Shown in pieces: positions 25,436-33,345 of a DNA stretch of 64,000 nt (the first letter of the stretch is position 1; every line of letters begins with the position of its first letter). Source of the stretch: Bosea sp. RAC05 (GTDB lineage: Bacteria; Pseudomonadota; Alphaproteobacteria; Rhizobiales; Beijerinckiaceae); contig NZ_CP016463.1 in NCBI RefSeq assembly GCF_001713455.1, forward strand, positions 558,001 through 622,000, written 5' to 3'. Both the position numbers and the translations under genes were made by a program. Below the pieces are notes generated by a model. It had not been told where the DNA came from. It did no database searches and saw nothing but the letters and a program-made list of their open reading frames with translations.

Positions 25436-26116
25436 TCAGGCCGTGGGTGCGACCGACGACGAAAGCTCGGCGTGGACGAGGATTGCCTCGAAAGCTTCCG
25501 AGATGCCCTGGTAGTTACCGACAGGCGTGCCCTCGTCCGTGTTGCCCTCGATGACGGACATCGCGTCTGTGAAGAGACTGACTTCGAAGCCGGCGCCGTC
25601 GGCTGCGAGGCGATAGAAAACCGATCGATCGGCATCAGAGACGATCAGGCTTCCCGACGGGTCGAGCGCGGTGCTCCAGGGCGCCGGGCCGGTCGAATGC
25701 TCGTTCACGAATGCTGCCATCTCGTCGCTCTTGAGGAAAAAGTCCTCGATCGACTCGGCGCTGCCATCGGCGCGAGGCTCGCGTCCTTCCAGGACATGCT
25801 CGATATCCCCCAGAACCTGGCTGCGGAAGATCTGATCGAACGCCACACCATGGGCATCGGCGAACTGGACCGGATCCTTCCCCGCCAAAGCGGCTGCCCA
25901 GCCCAGAAGGCTGCCACGATAGGCGCCAGGGCGATCCTTGTTGGACAGTGCGTCATAGATCTCGCTTGGCATCGGGTTCTCAGGAAGCTCGCCCAGGATG
26001 CCGGGCGAGGCCATGGAAGCCGCGGCTCGCGCGAGCATCTCGATCGCCTCGGCGACACGATCGCGTTTCAGCAGAACGGGGACGGACGTCTTCGCGCGGT
26101 CATAGGCGTGGTTCAT
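25436..26116 (-). CDS. unknown protein, first gene of the family 7-6-5-4 operon
   Basis: A 226-residue acidic protein; ATG 26116 is supported by AAGGAGA six bases upstream. Sequence features include LLKRDRVAEAIEMLARAAASM, EIYDALSNKDRPGAYRGSLLGWAAALAG and DRSVFYRLAADGAGFEVSLF. It does not have the nine-paralogue signature and is not obviously related to the 10482 or 33346 genes that hold the same first position in the other family operons. A promoter-like motif lies 69 bases upstream. Confidence 0.65.
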   Translation of the reverse strand: MNHAYDRAKTSVPVLLKRDRVAEAIEMLARAAASMASPGILGELPENPMPSEIYDALSNKDRPGAYRGSLLGWAAALAGKDPVQFADAHGVAFDQIFRSQVLGDIEHVLEGREPRADGSAESIEDFFLKSDEMAAFVNEHSTGPAPWSTALDPSGSLIVSDADRSVFYRLAADGAGFEVSLFTDAMSVIEGNTDEGTPVGNYQGISEAFEAILVHAELSSSVAPTA

Positions 26117-26185
26117 GGCGATCTCCTTGGATAGCCAAAGTCGCCTGACGGTTCGCAAGCGACAAGGCTCTGGACCGACCACATA

Positions 26186-26194
26186 AAGGATAGC
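26186..26194 (-). promoter_or_regulatory. GCTATCCTT motif for the 26116 operon
   Basis: Minus-strand copy with one change from the consensus, 69 bases before the ATG at 26116; back to back with the plus-strand copy at 26210-26218. Confidence 0.4.
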
Positions 26195-26209
26195 TTCATG
26201 CTTCGGCAG

Positions 26210-26218
26210 GCAATCCTT
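26210..26218 (+). promoter_or_regulatory. GCAATCCTT motif for the RNase J gene
   Basis: One mismatch from TCAATCCTT; 79 bases before the GTG chosen as the RNase J start, followed by a T-run. Confidence 0.45.
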
Positions 26219-26297
26219 TTTGGTTTCGTGTGAATCGCATACGATCAAAGGACTGGAGCCCTCTAGGGCCACAACCGACAACGAAAGTCCTTGCCTA

Positions 26298-27902
26298 GTG
26301 CACAAGCCCACTCTGAAGCTGCCCGTTCACAACGCAGCCCCCATCCCCGTTCCTGACGCCGATTCAATCCTGGTCGTTCCACTCGGCGGAACCGATCGGG
26401 TCGGAATGAACTTCACGGCCTACGGGACCAACGGTCGTTGGGTACTCGTCGACATGGGGGCGACCTTTCCCGGCGCCGATGATGATCAGGCGGCCGATTT
26501 CGCTGAAGCCCATGAAGCCGAGGTTGACCAGATCATCCCGGATCCGCGCAGCTTCCAGGACATCCTGCGCCGCCTCGATGCCATCGTGCTGACCCACGCG
26601 CATGAGGACCATATCGGGGCCATCGCGCCTCTGCTGGCCTTTTCGGCCGCCTGGCCCAAGCTGGCTACCGTTCCAATCTACGGCACGCCCTACACACTGG
26701 GCATCGTCAAGAACAAGCTGCGTGAGATCGGGCGTTCGCATCCGCTGCGGACCATGTTCCCCAAGCGCACCTCCCGCATCGGGCCCTTCGAGATCACGCC
26801 CATTCGGGTCACCCATTCGGCGCCCGAGACCATGGCTCTGTCGATTGCCGCCCGGCCTGGCCGCATCGTCCACGCCAGCGACTTCAAGCTCGACGAAGAT
26901 CCCGTTCTCGGCGGCCGCACGGATTACACCTCGCTCCAGCGCATCGGCGACCATGGCGTCCTGGCTTTCATGGGCGACTCGACCAATGCCCACCTCGAAG
27001 GGAAGGCCCGTACGGAAGGCGAGGTCATGGCCGGGCTGACCTCGATCATGCAGCAGCACAAGGGGCGCGTCGTCGTCTCGACATTCGCTTCCAACCTGGC
27101 GCGCATCGAGGGGATCCGGCTCGCGGCCAAGCGGTCGGGGCGTCTTCTGGCGTCGTCGGGCCTGTCGATTGCGCGCAACATCGAGAATGCAAAGGCGACC
27201 GGCGTAATCAACCCTACGCTGACACCCTTCCTCGACGGTCGGCGCCTGCCACGAGACATCGCTCCTGACCGGCTGGCGATGGTGTGCACTGGCACACAGG
27301 CCGAAGAACGCTCGGCACTGCGTCGGATGGCGGATGATCTCGAAATGGGTCGTCGCACCCCTCATGGCGCCATGCGCCTCGAGGAGGGTGACATGGTGAT
27401 TCACTCGGCCCGCGCGATTCCAGGCAACGAGGCCACCATCGGTGCCATGTTCGATGTGCTGCGTTCACATGGCGTGGTGGTGATCGATGCGGAATCAGGG
27501 CTTCCCGTCCATGCATCTGGCCACGGCCGGCGCGGGGATCTCGCGGACATGTACCGCATGCTCCAGCCCCGCTTCGCCCTCCCCGTTCACGGCACGCGGG
27601 CCCTTGTCGGCGCCCATGCCGACCTGGCCGCATCGATGAAGGGTGTCGAGGCCGTCGCGACGCCGTCGGAGGGCGAGATCCTTCGCATCGATCGCGCCGG
27701 CATCACACGTGTCGGGCGGATGGAGATCTCCCTCGTCGCCGTGATGCGCGGCATCGGCTCCAATGCCGGCAAGGAAAAGCTTGCGCCCTGGCCCACGGGG
27801 CGAGAGCCTGCGCTGGTCAGGAATGTCGAGCCCTTCCGCCGACCGAGACCGCTCGCCCCGCGCCGGGAAATCGCGCCGGTTGCCCCTGCCCCAGGCATGT
27901 AG
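26298..27902 (+). CDS. RNase J family metallo-beta-lactamase ribonuclease
   Basis: About 534 residues from a GTG at 26298; the frame is open from 26220, and the exact start is uncertain because no strong ribosome site is visible. ILVVPLGGTDRVGMN, then the metal motif VLTHAHEDHIGAI (HAHEDH about 100-105), the beta-CASP block FMGDSTNAHLEGKARTEGEV, and VVVSTFASNLARI and PVHGTRALVGAHADLA (motif C-like) mark an RNase J. These enzymes have 5'-3' exo- and endonuclease activity in RNA maturation and decay. The C-terminal domain looks slightly short compared with chromosomal RNase J (about 555 residues). A copy on an accessory element is unusual. Confidence 0.9.
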   Translation: MHKPTLKLPVHNAAPIPVPDADSILVVPLGGTDRVGMNFTAYGTNGRWVLVDMGATFPGADDDQAADFAEAHEAEVDQIIPDPRSFQDILRRLDAIVLTHAHEDHIGAIAPLLAFSAAWPKLATVPIYGTPYTLGIVKNKLREIGRSHPLRTMFPKRTSRIGPFEITPIRVTHSAPETMALSIAARPGRIVHASDFKLDEDPVLGGRTDYTSLQRIGDHGVLAFMGDSTNAHLEGKARTEGEVMAGLTSIMQQHKGRVVVSTFASNLARIEGIRLAAKRSGRLLASSGLSIARNIENAKATGVINPTLTPFLDGRRLPRDIAPDRLAMVCTGTQAEERSALRRMADDLEMGRRTPHGAMRLEEGDMVIHSARAIPGNEATIGAMFDVLRSHGVVVIDAESGLPVHASGHGRRGDLADMYRMLQPRFALPVHGTRALVGAHADLAASMKGVEAVATPSEGEILRIDRAGITRVGRMEISLVAVMRGIGSNAGKEKLAPWPTGREPALVRNVEPFRRPRPLAPRREIAPVAPAPGM

Positions 27903-27916
27903 TCGATGAAGGATCG

Positions 27917-28438
27917 ATGATGACGGCGACGATGCGAGAGCTGCGGACGTTCTTCGGCGAGGCGTTGTCGACGCCGATTTCCGCTGGTCTCGATCCTGCC
28001 AACTGCGTCAGGAAGCCTGTTCAGGGAGAGCGCCAGCTCGGGGCGTTCATCCTCCCTCCCTTCCAGCGCGAAGCGGTTTGGCGCGAAAGTCAGAAGGTGG
28101 CTCTTATCGAGAGCGTCTTCATCGGGCTGCCGTTTGGCGGCTACGTCGTGAATCACGGTTCCAGATTGGGTGGCCCGGCATCGCTTTGGCTCCTCGACGG
28201 CCAGCAGCGCTGGACAGCGCTGACGGAATTCGTCGAGGACGGCTTCGCTGTGCGCGGCCGCGTCTGGTCAGAGCTTGATCGCGAAGATCAGTTCCTGTTT
28301 CGCAACACCGTGTTCCCCTGTCATGTCGTCCGATACGACGATGAGGCCGTGCTGCGTGATCTCTATGATCGGCTTGCCTACGGCGGCACAGCGCACGCAG
28401 AGCCTGAGCCTGAGTCGTCGACGTCGATGGCGCCTTAG
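27917..28438 (+). CDS. short DUF262 (ParB/Srx-like) protein
   Basis: A 173-residue protein containing the DUF262 core: FILPPFQREAVWRES, VALIESVFIGLPFGGYVVN and LWLLDGQQRWTALTEF. This domain is the N-terminal half of GmrS/GmrD type IV restriction proteins and occurs in other defence proteins. Here it stands alone, without the DUF1524 HNH nuclease half, so it may be a truncated, regulatory or accessory form. The start follows the RNase J stop by 14 bases. It converges with the Dcm gene through a perfect hairpin. Confidence 0.8.
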   Translation: MMTATMRELRTFFGEALSTPISAGLDPANCVRKPVQGERQLGAFILPPFQREAVWRESQKVALIESVFIGLPFGGYVVNHGSRLGGPASLWLLDGQQRWTALTEFVEDGFAVRGRVWSELDREDQFLFRNTVFPCHVVRYDDEAVLRDLYDRLAYGGTAHAEPEPESSTSMAP

Positions 28439-28447
28439 GCGCCATCG
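28425..28447. terminator. perfect 10-bp hairpin between convergent genes
   Basis: Arms CGATGGCGCC (28425-28434) and GGCGCCATCG (28438-28447) with loop TTA. The stem includes the stop codon of the DUF262 gene and reaches the end of the convergent methyltransferase. No T-run, so terminator status is inferred from position. Confidence 0.5.
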
Positions 28448-28448
28448 C

Positions 28449-29651
28449 TCACCGCCGCGAAGCGAAATGCGCTTCGGCCTGTGTGCCGTTGAGCAGCAAG
28501 AGCCGCGGATCACCCAGCTGGTGGATGTGACTTGGCTTCACGGGTGAGTATCCGATGGCCTTTGCAATCGAGCCCGCGATCGCGCGGCCCAGCAGGGGAG
28601 GAACCGAGTTTCCGACCTGCCTGAAGCCATGCCATTTCGTCGCGTGAAAGCGGAACCAGTCAGGATAGGAATGCAGCCGCGCAGCCTCGCGCACGGTGAT
28701 GCAACGCGGGTGATGGGGGTGGATCGGGCGAGCCGAGGTGTAGGCACCACGGTCGCGCCCGGTGCCCGCCCGGATCGTATTGCTCACCCCTTTCGGGTTG
28801 AGCTTGTAGAACCTGCTGACCGGCTCGAAGGTCCCATGCGGTGTCATCGCAAAGCGCCCCTTCGAGAGCTCGGAATGTTCTGTCCTCAGGCTGGAGGTCA
28901 GCAACTCCGGCGCCCACGAGCGCGGAACTGAGAAGTCGCCTGGGTCGCCGATAATCCCCCTCAGCACTGCTGCGTATGGGGATGGCTGGCCGTGTTCGAC
29001 CTCAGCCCAGTCACGTTCGATCAGAGCCGGGATGGTATCGGCATCGGGGATGTCGTCGAGGGCATCGGCAACGGTCACCCGGCCGGCGGACACAGGCCAG
29101 GCAGGCATGGTGCTGCCACGACGCACGCCGATGATGATCAGGCGCTTGCGAGCCTGAGGGACACCGAAGTCGGCAGCATTCAAAACCTGCCAGGGGCTGA
29201 CGATGTCATATCGGCCCGACGCGGTGAAGGCATCGAGAAAGGCATCCAGGAACACCCTCTGCGAGCCAGCCGTCAGCCCCTTCACGTTTTCGAACGCGAA
29301 GGTATCGGGATCGAGCTCGTGGACAAGCCGGTGAAAATGCATGACGAGGCCGTTGCGCGGATCCTCCATCGAGCGTCTGCCCATCGTCGAGAACCCCTGA
29401 CAGGGGGGGCCGCCGAAGACACACGCGATCGCAGCCGAGCCCAGCCCGGCGCGCGCGCGGATATCAGCCCCGGTGAGCGCGCCGGCATCGCCTGCGATCG
29501 AGACGCAACCGGGGAAGTTGAATTCATGGACGGCACAGTGGATCGGATCGACGTCGACGCTCGCGCGCACGTCGAAGCCGGCCTGCTCGAAGCCGAGCGA
29601 AAGCCCGCCCGCACCTGAAAACAGGTCGATGGCGATCGGACGGGTGCTCAT
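28449..29651 (-). CDS. DNA cytosine-5 methyltransferase (Dcm type), second copy
   Basis: A 400-residue enzyme from the ATG at 29651, which overlaps the stop of the upstream TrpF-like gene. Motif I AIDLFSGAGGLSLGFEQAGF, motif IV FGGPPCQGFSTMG with catalytic cysteine, motif VI FAFENVKGL, motif VIII QARKRLIIIG and motif X RQVGNSVPPLLGRAIA are complete and canonical, in contrast to the PPCT enzyme at 9227-10396. The target-recognition region lies between motifs VIII and IX. No restriction nuclease is adjacent, though a DUF262 gene converges. Confidence 0.93.
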   Translation of the reverse strand: MSTRPIAIDLFSGAGGLSLGFEQAGFDVRASVDVDPIHCAVHEFNFPGCVSIAGDAGALTGADIRARAGLGSAAIACVFGGPPCQGFSTMGRRSMEDPRNGLVMHFHRLVHELDPDTFAFENVKGLTAGSQRVFLDAFLDAFTASGRYDIVSPWQVLNAADFGVPQARKRLIIIGVRRGSTMPAWPVSAGRVTVADALDDIPDADTIPALIERDWAEVEHGQPSPYAAVLRGIIGDPGDFSVPRSWAPELLTSSLRTEHSELSKGRFAMTPHGTFEPVSRFYKLNPKGVSNTIRAGTGRDRGAYTSARPIHPHHPRCITVREAARLHSYPDWFRFHATKWHGFRQVGNSVPPLLGRAIAGSIAKAIGYSPVKPSHIHQLGDPRLLLLNGTQAEAHFASRR

Positions 29652-30292
29652 CACAGCCCCGAATGCGCGGCGACGGCCGAGCACAGGTCGAGATCGAACA
29701 GGTCATCCTGGTCGCGAACCTTGCTCTCCATGTCGATCCAAAACGGAGATGCCGTCTGTATCGCGTCGAGAGCCTCGTGAACGGTTGCCGGACCAAGCCC
29801 GCCGGCATAGCCCACCAGGCGATCGCCTGGGTGCGTCGGCCAGCTTTGGGCCATGACGCCGCGGCCGCCGGATGCGTCATAGAGCCATGAGACACGATCC
29901 TCTGTCGGGAAGATCTCGGGATCCCGGCACTGGAGGATGATCTCGACACTGTGCCGCGCTCCAAACTGGATCAGCGGGCCAAGATCGCTTGGGAGTTTGG
30001 GGACATTGATCTGAACCCGGCCGAAGCCCGACAGCTGGGATTCGACGTCAGGCTGCGAGCCATCGACGGCCAGCTCATTCGCCCACCGGCCACAGACATG
30101 AGCCGCGAGCATCAGGTTTTTCGGCAGGAGGCCAACCCATTCGCGCGACGGATACCGCGGCTGACCAGCGCGACTGCGTGAAAACAGGATCCCGAACTCG
30201 GTCCTTGGATGGCGAGCAGCGAAGGCAGCCAGATCGTCATGAGGCGTATTGTCGTCTGCGCCGGTGAAGGTGATGAAGGCGGGCGTCGGCAT
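29651..30292 (-). CDS. TrpF (phosphoribosylanthranilate isomerase)-like barrel protein
   Basis: A 213-residue protein; ATG 30292 has GAGGAGA five bases upstream. The ends of a TIM barrel are visible: YDASGGRGV (compare LDA-GGTG), then GYAGGLGPATVHEAL (compare LAGGL-PENV-A) and FWIDMESKVRD (compare DVSSGVE). The N terminus FITFTGADDNTP replaces the usual KICG. The lack of the catalytic N-terminal cysteine suggests that it is not a tryptophan enzyme but a related barrel. Its stop overlaps the start of the Dcm gene (ATGA), so the two are probably co-expressed. Confidence 0.65.
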   Translation of the reverse strand: MPTPAFITFTGADDNTPHDDLAAFAARHPRTEFGILFSRSRAGQPRYPSREWVGLLPKNLMLAAHVCGRWANELAVDGSQPDVESQLSGFGRVQINVPKLPSDLGPLIQFGARHSVEIILQCRDPEIFPTEDRVSWLYDASGGRGVMAQSWPTHPGDRLVGYAGGLGPATVHEALDAIQTASPFWIDMESKVRDQDDLFDLDLCSAVAAHSGL

Positions 30293-30399
30293 CGAGATCT
30301 CCTCGCGAGTGAGGACTCGCAAGCCGACAGGATGGACGATTCCATGGCCTGAACAAAGGACCGCTTCGCTTATCCACGGATCAATCGTTCGGTGCCTGA

Positions 30400-30408
30400 A
30401 AGGATTCT
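30400..30408 (-). promoter_or_regulatory. AGAATCCTT motif upstream of the TrpF-like/Dcm operon
   Basis: Minus-strand copy 107 bases before the ATG at 30292; farther from the gene than most copies, so weaker. Confidence 0.3.
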
Positions 30409-30443
30409 CGACACTTTCTGGGGTCGCTTGTAGGACAGATTAT

Positions 30444-30452
30444 CTGATCCTT
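30444..30452 (+). promoter_or_regulatory. CTGATCCTT motif for the GcrA-like gene
   Basis: Diverged copy 46 bases before the ATG at 30499. The same gap holds TTATCCACG at 30370, close to a DnaA box. Confidence 0.35.
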
Positions 30453-30498
30453 GCGGCTTCACATGAGGCCGCTCATGCACCGACCGGGAGTGGCACCG

Positions 30499-31116
30499 AT
30501 GAGCTGGACCGAAGAGCGCGAAAACATCATGCGCGAGATGTGGGTGGTGGAAAGGTTGTCCACCTCGGCCATCGCCACGAAGCTGAACGAGATGTTCGGC
30601 ACGGAACTGACCAAGAACTCGATCATCGGCAAGGTCAACCGTCTCGGACTGGCCTACAAAGGCGGCGCCAGGGACAGCGTCGCACCGCGCTCCACCAAGG
30701 CGGACCGCCTTCCCAAGGAAGCCAAGCCCAAAGCAGCAAAGCAGCCTCGAACCCGCGAGACGCCTGCCCTGGATGCTCTCTTCAGCCGGCCTGCTCCCCG
30801 GCCCGCGACGGTCCGTCAGGTGGCCGCGCCGCTCCCGCCCCCGATGATGCCCGAGACCTCCTGGTTCGGCGCCGAGGCTGTCAATTCCCTCTTCGAAGCC
30901 AGCCTCGAAGGCAAGGCCTGCAAGTGGCCGGTCGGCGACCCCTGCGAGAAGACATTCCGCTTCTGCAACACGACCTACCGCGGCGAGGGTTCATACTGCC
31001 CCTATCACAACCAGATCGCCTACCAGCCCGGCAGCAAGCAGCGCGTCGCCGACAAGGCCGCCGAGCGCTACGCGGAGCCGGAGGCCATGCCTGAGCCCAT
31101 GATGGCGATGGGCTGA
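30499..31116 (+). CDS. GcrA-like cell-cycle transcription regulator
   Basis: A 205-residue protein; ATG 30499 is preceded by GGGAG. The N-terminal helix-turn-helix SWTEERENIMREMW...STSAIATKL...TKNSIIGKVNRLGL and the C-terminal block CKWPVGDP...FRFC...YCPYHNQIAYQP are diagnostic of GcrA, which in Caulobacter binds RNA polymerase sigma-70 and promoters carrying methylated GANTC. The linker (about residues 60-130) is basic and proline/alanine-rich. Chromosomes of this group carry their own gcrA, so this copy could let the element steer host promoters or read the host cell cycle. Confidence 0.9.
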   Translation: MSWTEERENIMREMWVVERLSTSAIATKLNEMFGTELTKNSIIGKVNRLGLAYKGGARDSVAPRSTKADRLPKEAKPKAAKQPRTRETPALDALFSRPAPRPATVRQVAAPLPPPMMPETSWFGAEAVNSLFEASLEGKACKWPVGDPCEKTFRFCNTTYRGEGSYCPYHNQIAYQPGSKQRVADKAAERYAEPEAMPEPMMAMG

Positions 31117-31198
31117 ACACCCACCTCAAGGCAAGATCAGGTCGCGGCTCGGACAGGTTCCGGGCCGTTTCCATTTGGTTGCCCCTGGCACTCCGGCT

Positions 31199-32854
31199 CT
31201 AGGCTGCGAGGTTGAGAATTTTGCCTGCTTCCTCACCCCAAGCAGCAGGCTCAAGTTCGGCTTCCAGGCGCTGCAGCAATGCCCCGCCGCCGAGTTCGGA
31301 AACCAGCCCGCGAAGCTTTTCCGGATCGCGCGCGGCATGATGGGCCGCCATGCGTGTCGACAGCGTCCGCCTGATCTCGCGCGCAGTCGCGAGCTCGCCA
31401 GGCAGAAAGGCATCAGGGAGTGGGGCGATCTCATCGGCCGCCGTCAGGACGAGCTTGCTGAAGACAGCTGCGTCTGCGCGTGCCTCGGCGGACGAGACCA
31501 GGTCGGCGCCGATTGCATCATGCGCCGCGACGACGAGCCTGCATTCGGTTGCAAGGACGGCAGGATCGACATCGGTGCCGAGGGGGCACCCTTTCAGAAG
31601 CAGTCGCGATGTTCCGCGGTGTCCAAGGGCTTCAGCGCACTCACGGGCCAGCGAAATCGGGACATGCTTCAGAGCCTTGGCCGCATCTCGGGCAACCGCC
31701 AGACATGCGTCGAGATGGTCGGGCAAAGCTGCCAATGAGACTGCAGATCCCGCCCCGTACTGGCAGCCGATGACATCGGCTGCCATGGCCTGACATTGCT
31801 CCCGCTTCGTTGCGGATACAGTCATCAGCCGAGCGACGAGGGCAGGGTCATGACGTCGAGCCGCACGAGCCCAGCCGGCGGCCGCTTCAGACAGAGCCAG
31901 GACGTCATCGGGGACCTCCCAAGCACTACCATAATGCGCCTTGCCCCTCTGGCTGGCTTTCATCCGCGCCCAGGCATCGACGATCCTGCCCATGCGCTCC
32001 AGGGTGTCTGGGTCCTCGCTCGGGCAGACGCCGCGACAGAACGTCTTCACGCTGGCCAGACGCGATGGGTCGGCGCCGCGAAGGATGGCCGCGGCAGCGT
32101 TCAACCGTTTGCTGCTCTGATTGCGCCAATTCAGGCCGAAATCGGCGTCGAGCTCATCCCCGGCCGTCAGGATCCGGGCGACGGAGCGAGCAAGGCTTTC
32201 GGTTTCGTCGAGGTTCTCGACGAGTCCGGGTTGGACATCTTTCAGATCGATCGTATCGATCAGGCAATCTGCGAGCGCTTTCATCGACGAAAGCGTGTCC
32301 GCCGGATGCGGGCCGATGCCGAGCTCGGCCAGCAACGCGCAGGCCGCGCCGTGCAGGGCAAAACCCTGTATGCAGCCTGCTTCGACGCGAGCCAGCACGG
32401 ATGGGAAGTCGGCCTCATCTTCCTGGGGCGTCAACTCAGCATAGGACTGCGCGACGACCTCCAGTTCAAAGCCTTGCCGGAAAGCCTGCTCCTGGGTCGC
32501 GCGGAACGACTGCATGAGTGTTGATGCCTGATCACAGCGGTCGCGCATCGAAACGACGTCTGCGAGCGGTAGCGTCAGCAGCTGCGAGTGAGTGACACCA
32601 GTCAGTTCATCGATCATTTTGATGATCGAACCAGCTCGCTTGGACAGGACATGGAATGGCATGTCGAGCCCCAGACCTGAGGCGAGGTGTGGAACCGGCG
32701 ACGCTTCGAGACGGTCCAAGGCAACGACGGCTGCAGCGAGCCGGGCCGGCCAGCTGCTCTGTGGCGGCTGCAAGCCGGACTTGAAGGCAGCAAGCGCCGC
32801 GATGGCCTTGTGGAGGCTCTGTGCGACGTGGGGTGTGGGCACTGCAACGGTCAT
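31199..32854 (-). CDS. large helical protein of unknown function
   Basis: About 551 residues from the ATG at 32854 (the frame is open to 32911). The sequence is almost wholly helical and alanine/leucine-rich (for example VAQSLHKAIAALAAFKSG, ALSEAAAGWARAARRHDPALVARL), without membrane segments or recognisable motifs; several cysteines are scattered. Ends with a helical block LVSELGGGALLQRLEAELEPAAWGEEAG. A promoter-like motif lies 55 bases upstream. It could be a structural or scaffold protein, but the sequence gives no clear clue. Confidence 0.65.
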   Translation of the reverse strand: MTVAVPTPHVAQSLHKAIAALAAFKSGLQPPQSSWPARLAAAVVALDRLEASPVPHLASGLGLDMPFHVLSKRAGSIIKMIDELTGVTHSQLLTLPLADVVSMRDRCDQASTLMQSFRATQEQAFRQGFELEVVAQSYAELTPQEDEADFPSVLARVEAGCIQGFALHGAACALLAELGIGPHPADTLSSMKALADCLIDTIDLKDVQPGLVENLDETESLARSVARILTAGDELDADFGLNWRNQSSKRLNAAAAILRGADPSRLASVKTFCRGVCPSEDPDTLERMGRIVDAWARMKASQRGKAHYGSAWEVPDDVLALSEAAAGWARAARRHDPALVARLMTVSATKREQCQAMAADVIGCQYGAGSAVSLAALPDHLDACLAVARDAAKALKHVPISLARECAEALGHRGTSRLLLKGCPLGTDVDPAVLATECRLVVAAHDAIGADLVSSAEARADAAVFSKLVLTAADEIAPLPDAFLPGELATAREIRRTLSTRMAAHHAARDPEKLRGLVSELGGGALLQRLEAELEPAAWGEEAGKILNLAA

Positions 32855-32909
32855 CAGAACAACCCGACGGGAATCGTCCTTGATTTTTGGCGCATTCCTT
32901 TCTGGTGGC

Positions 32910-32918
32910 AAGGATACT
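32910..32918 (-). promoter_or_regulatory. AGTATCCTT motif for the 32854 gene
   Basis: Minus-strand copy 55 bases before the ATG at 32854, in a divergent gap with the plus-strand copy at 32955-32963. Confidence 0.4.
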
Positions 32919-32954
32919 GAAATCGCCCGTTGTCGCTTTTGATTGATTGCTCGA

Positions 32955-32963
32955 TCATTCCTT
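32955..32963 (+). promoter_or_regulatory. TCATTCCTT motif for the 32986 gene
   Basis: Exact copy, 22 bases before the ATG at 32986. Upstream are GATTGATTG and GAAATCGCCCGTT; the latter recurs as GAAATCGCCTGTT ahead of the copy at 61040, suggesting an extended element. Confidence 0.55.
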
Positions 32964-32985
32964 CATCGGAATCCGGAGCTCTGTC

Positions 32986-33306
32986 ATGTCGGTCAAGCCA
33001 GGCGGGTCTGTTCGGCGTCGCCTGACCAGGCCCGTCCATCAGACGATCATCGTCATCAATCGCGGGGCGGAGGCCGGCGATATTGCGGACGTTCTGAGCC
33101 GCGCGTTGGTCAAGGACGTCGATCTGGCTGCCGAAATGGCCGCGATTTGCGCTCTGACAGGCCAAGTCGAGCTGATGTCGTATCCGGCCGACATCGCCGA
33201 GACCAAGATCGCCCGAGCTGCGGCGATTGCCGCCCGTCGCGCTGTCCCCGTCCTGGTCACCATGCGTGCTGTGAAACGGCTGGAGACTTTCACCGCTCTG
33301 GATTAG
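32986..33306 (+). CDS. small protein of unknown function
   Basis: A 106-residue protein; ATG 32986 has GGAG seven bases upstream. The sequence reads as a small alpha/beta domain (QTIIVINRGAEAGDIADVLSRAL...VELMSYPADIAETKIARAAAIAARRAVPVLVTM). No family recognised. Preceded by an exact promoter-like motif and followed after a short gap by another. Confidence 0.6.
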   Translation: MSVKPGGSVRRRLTRPVHQTIIVINRGAEAGDIADVLSRALVKDVDLAAEMAAICALTGQVELMSYPADIAETKIARAAAIAARRAVPVLVTMRAVKRLETFTALD

Positions 33307-33309
33307 CAA

Positions 33310-33318
33310 TCAATCCTT
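33310..33318 (+). promoter_or_regulatory. TCAATCCTT motif for the 33346 gene
   Basis: Exact copy, 27 bases before the ATG at 33346, within AATCC-TT-GGATT. It begins four bases after the previous stop codon. Confidence 0.55.
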
Positions 33319-33345
33319 GGATTTCTGATTGCGACGGAGACCGGA

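Noticed and set aside
26364..27404. 346-residue open frame opposite RNase J
   Set aside because: Antisense to conserved RNase J motifs with no protein-like features of its own.
29651..30292. A true tryptophan-biosynthesis TrpF
   Set aside because: The N-terminal KICG-type catalytic cysteine is not present and there are no other trp genes nearby.
30370..30378. TTATCCACG as a DnaA box
   Set aside because: A single near-match without a cluster, iterons or an AT-rich unwinding region; not enough for an origin.
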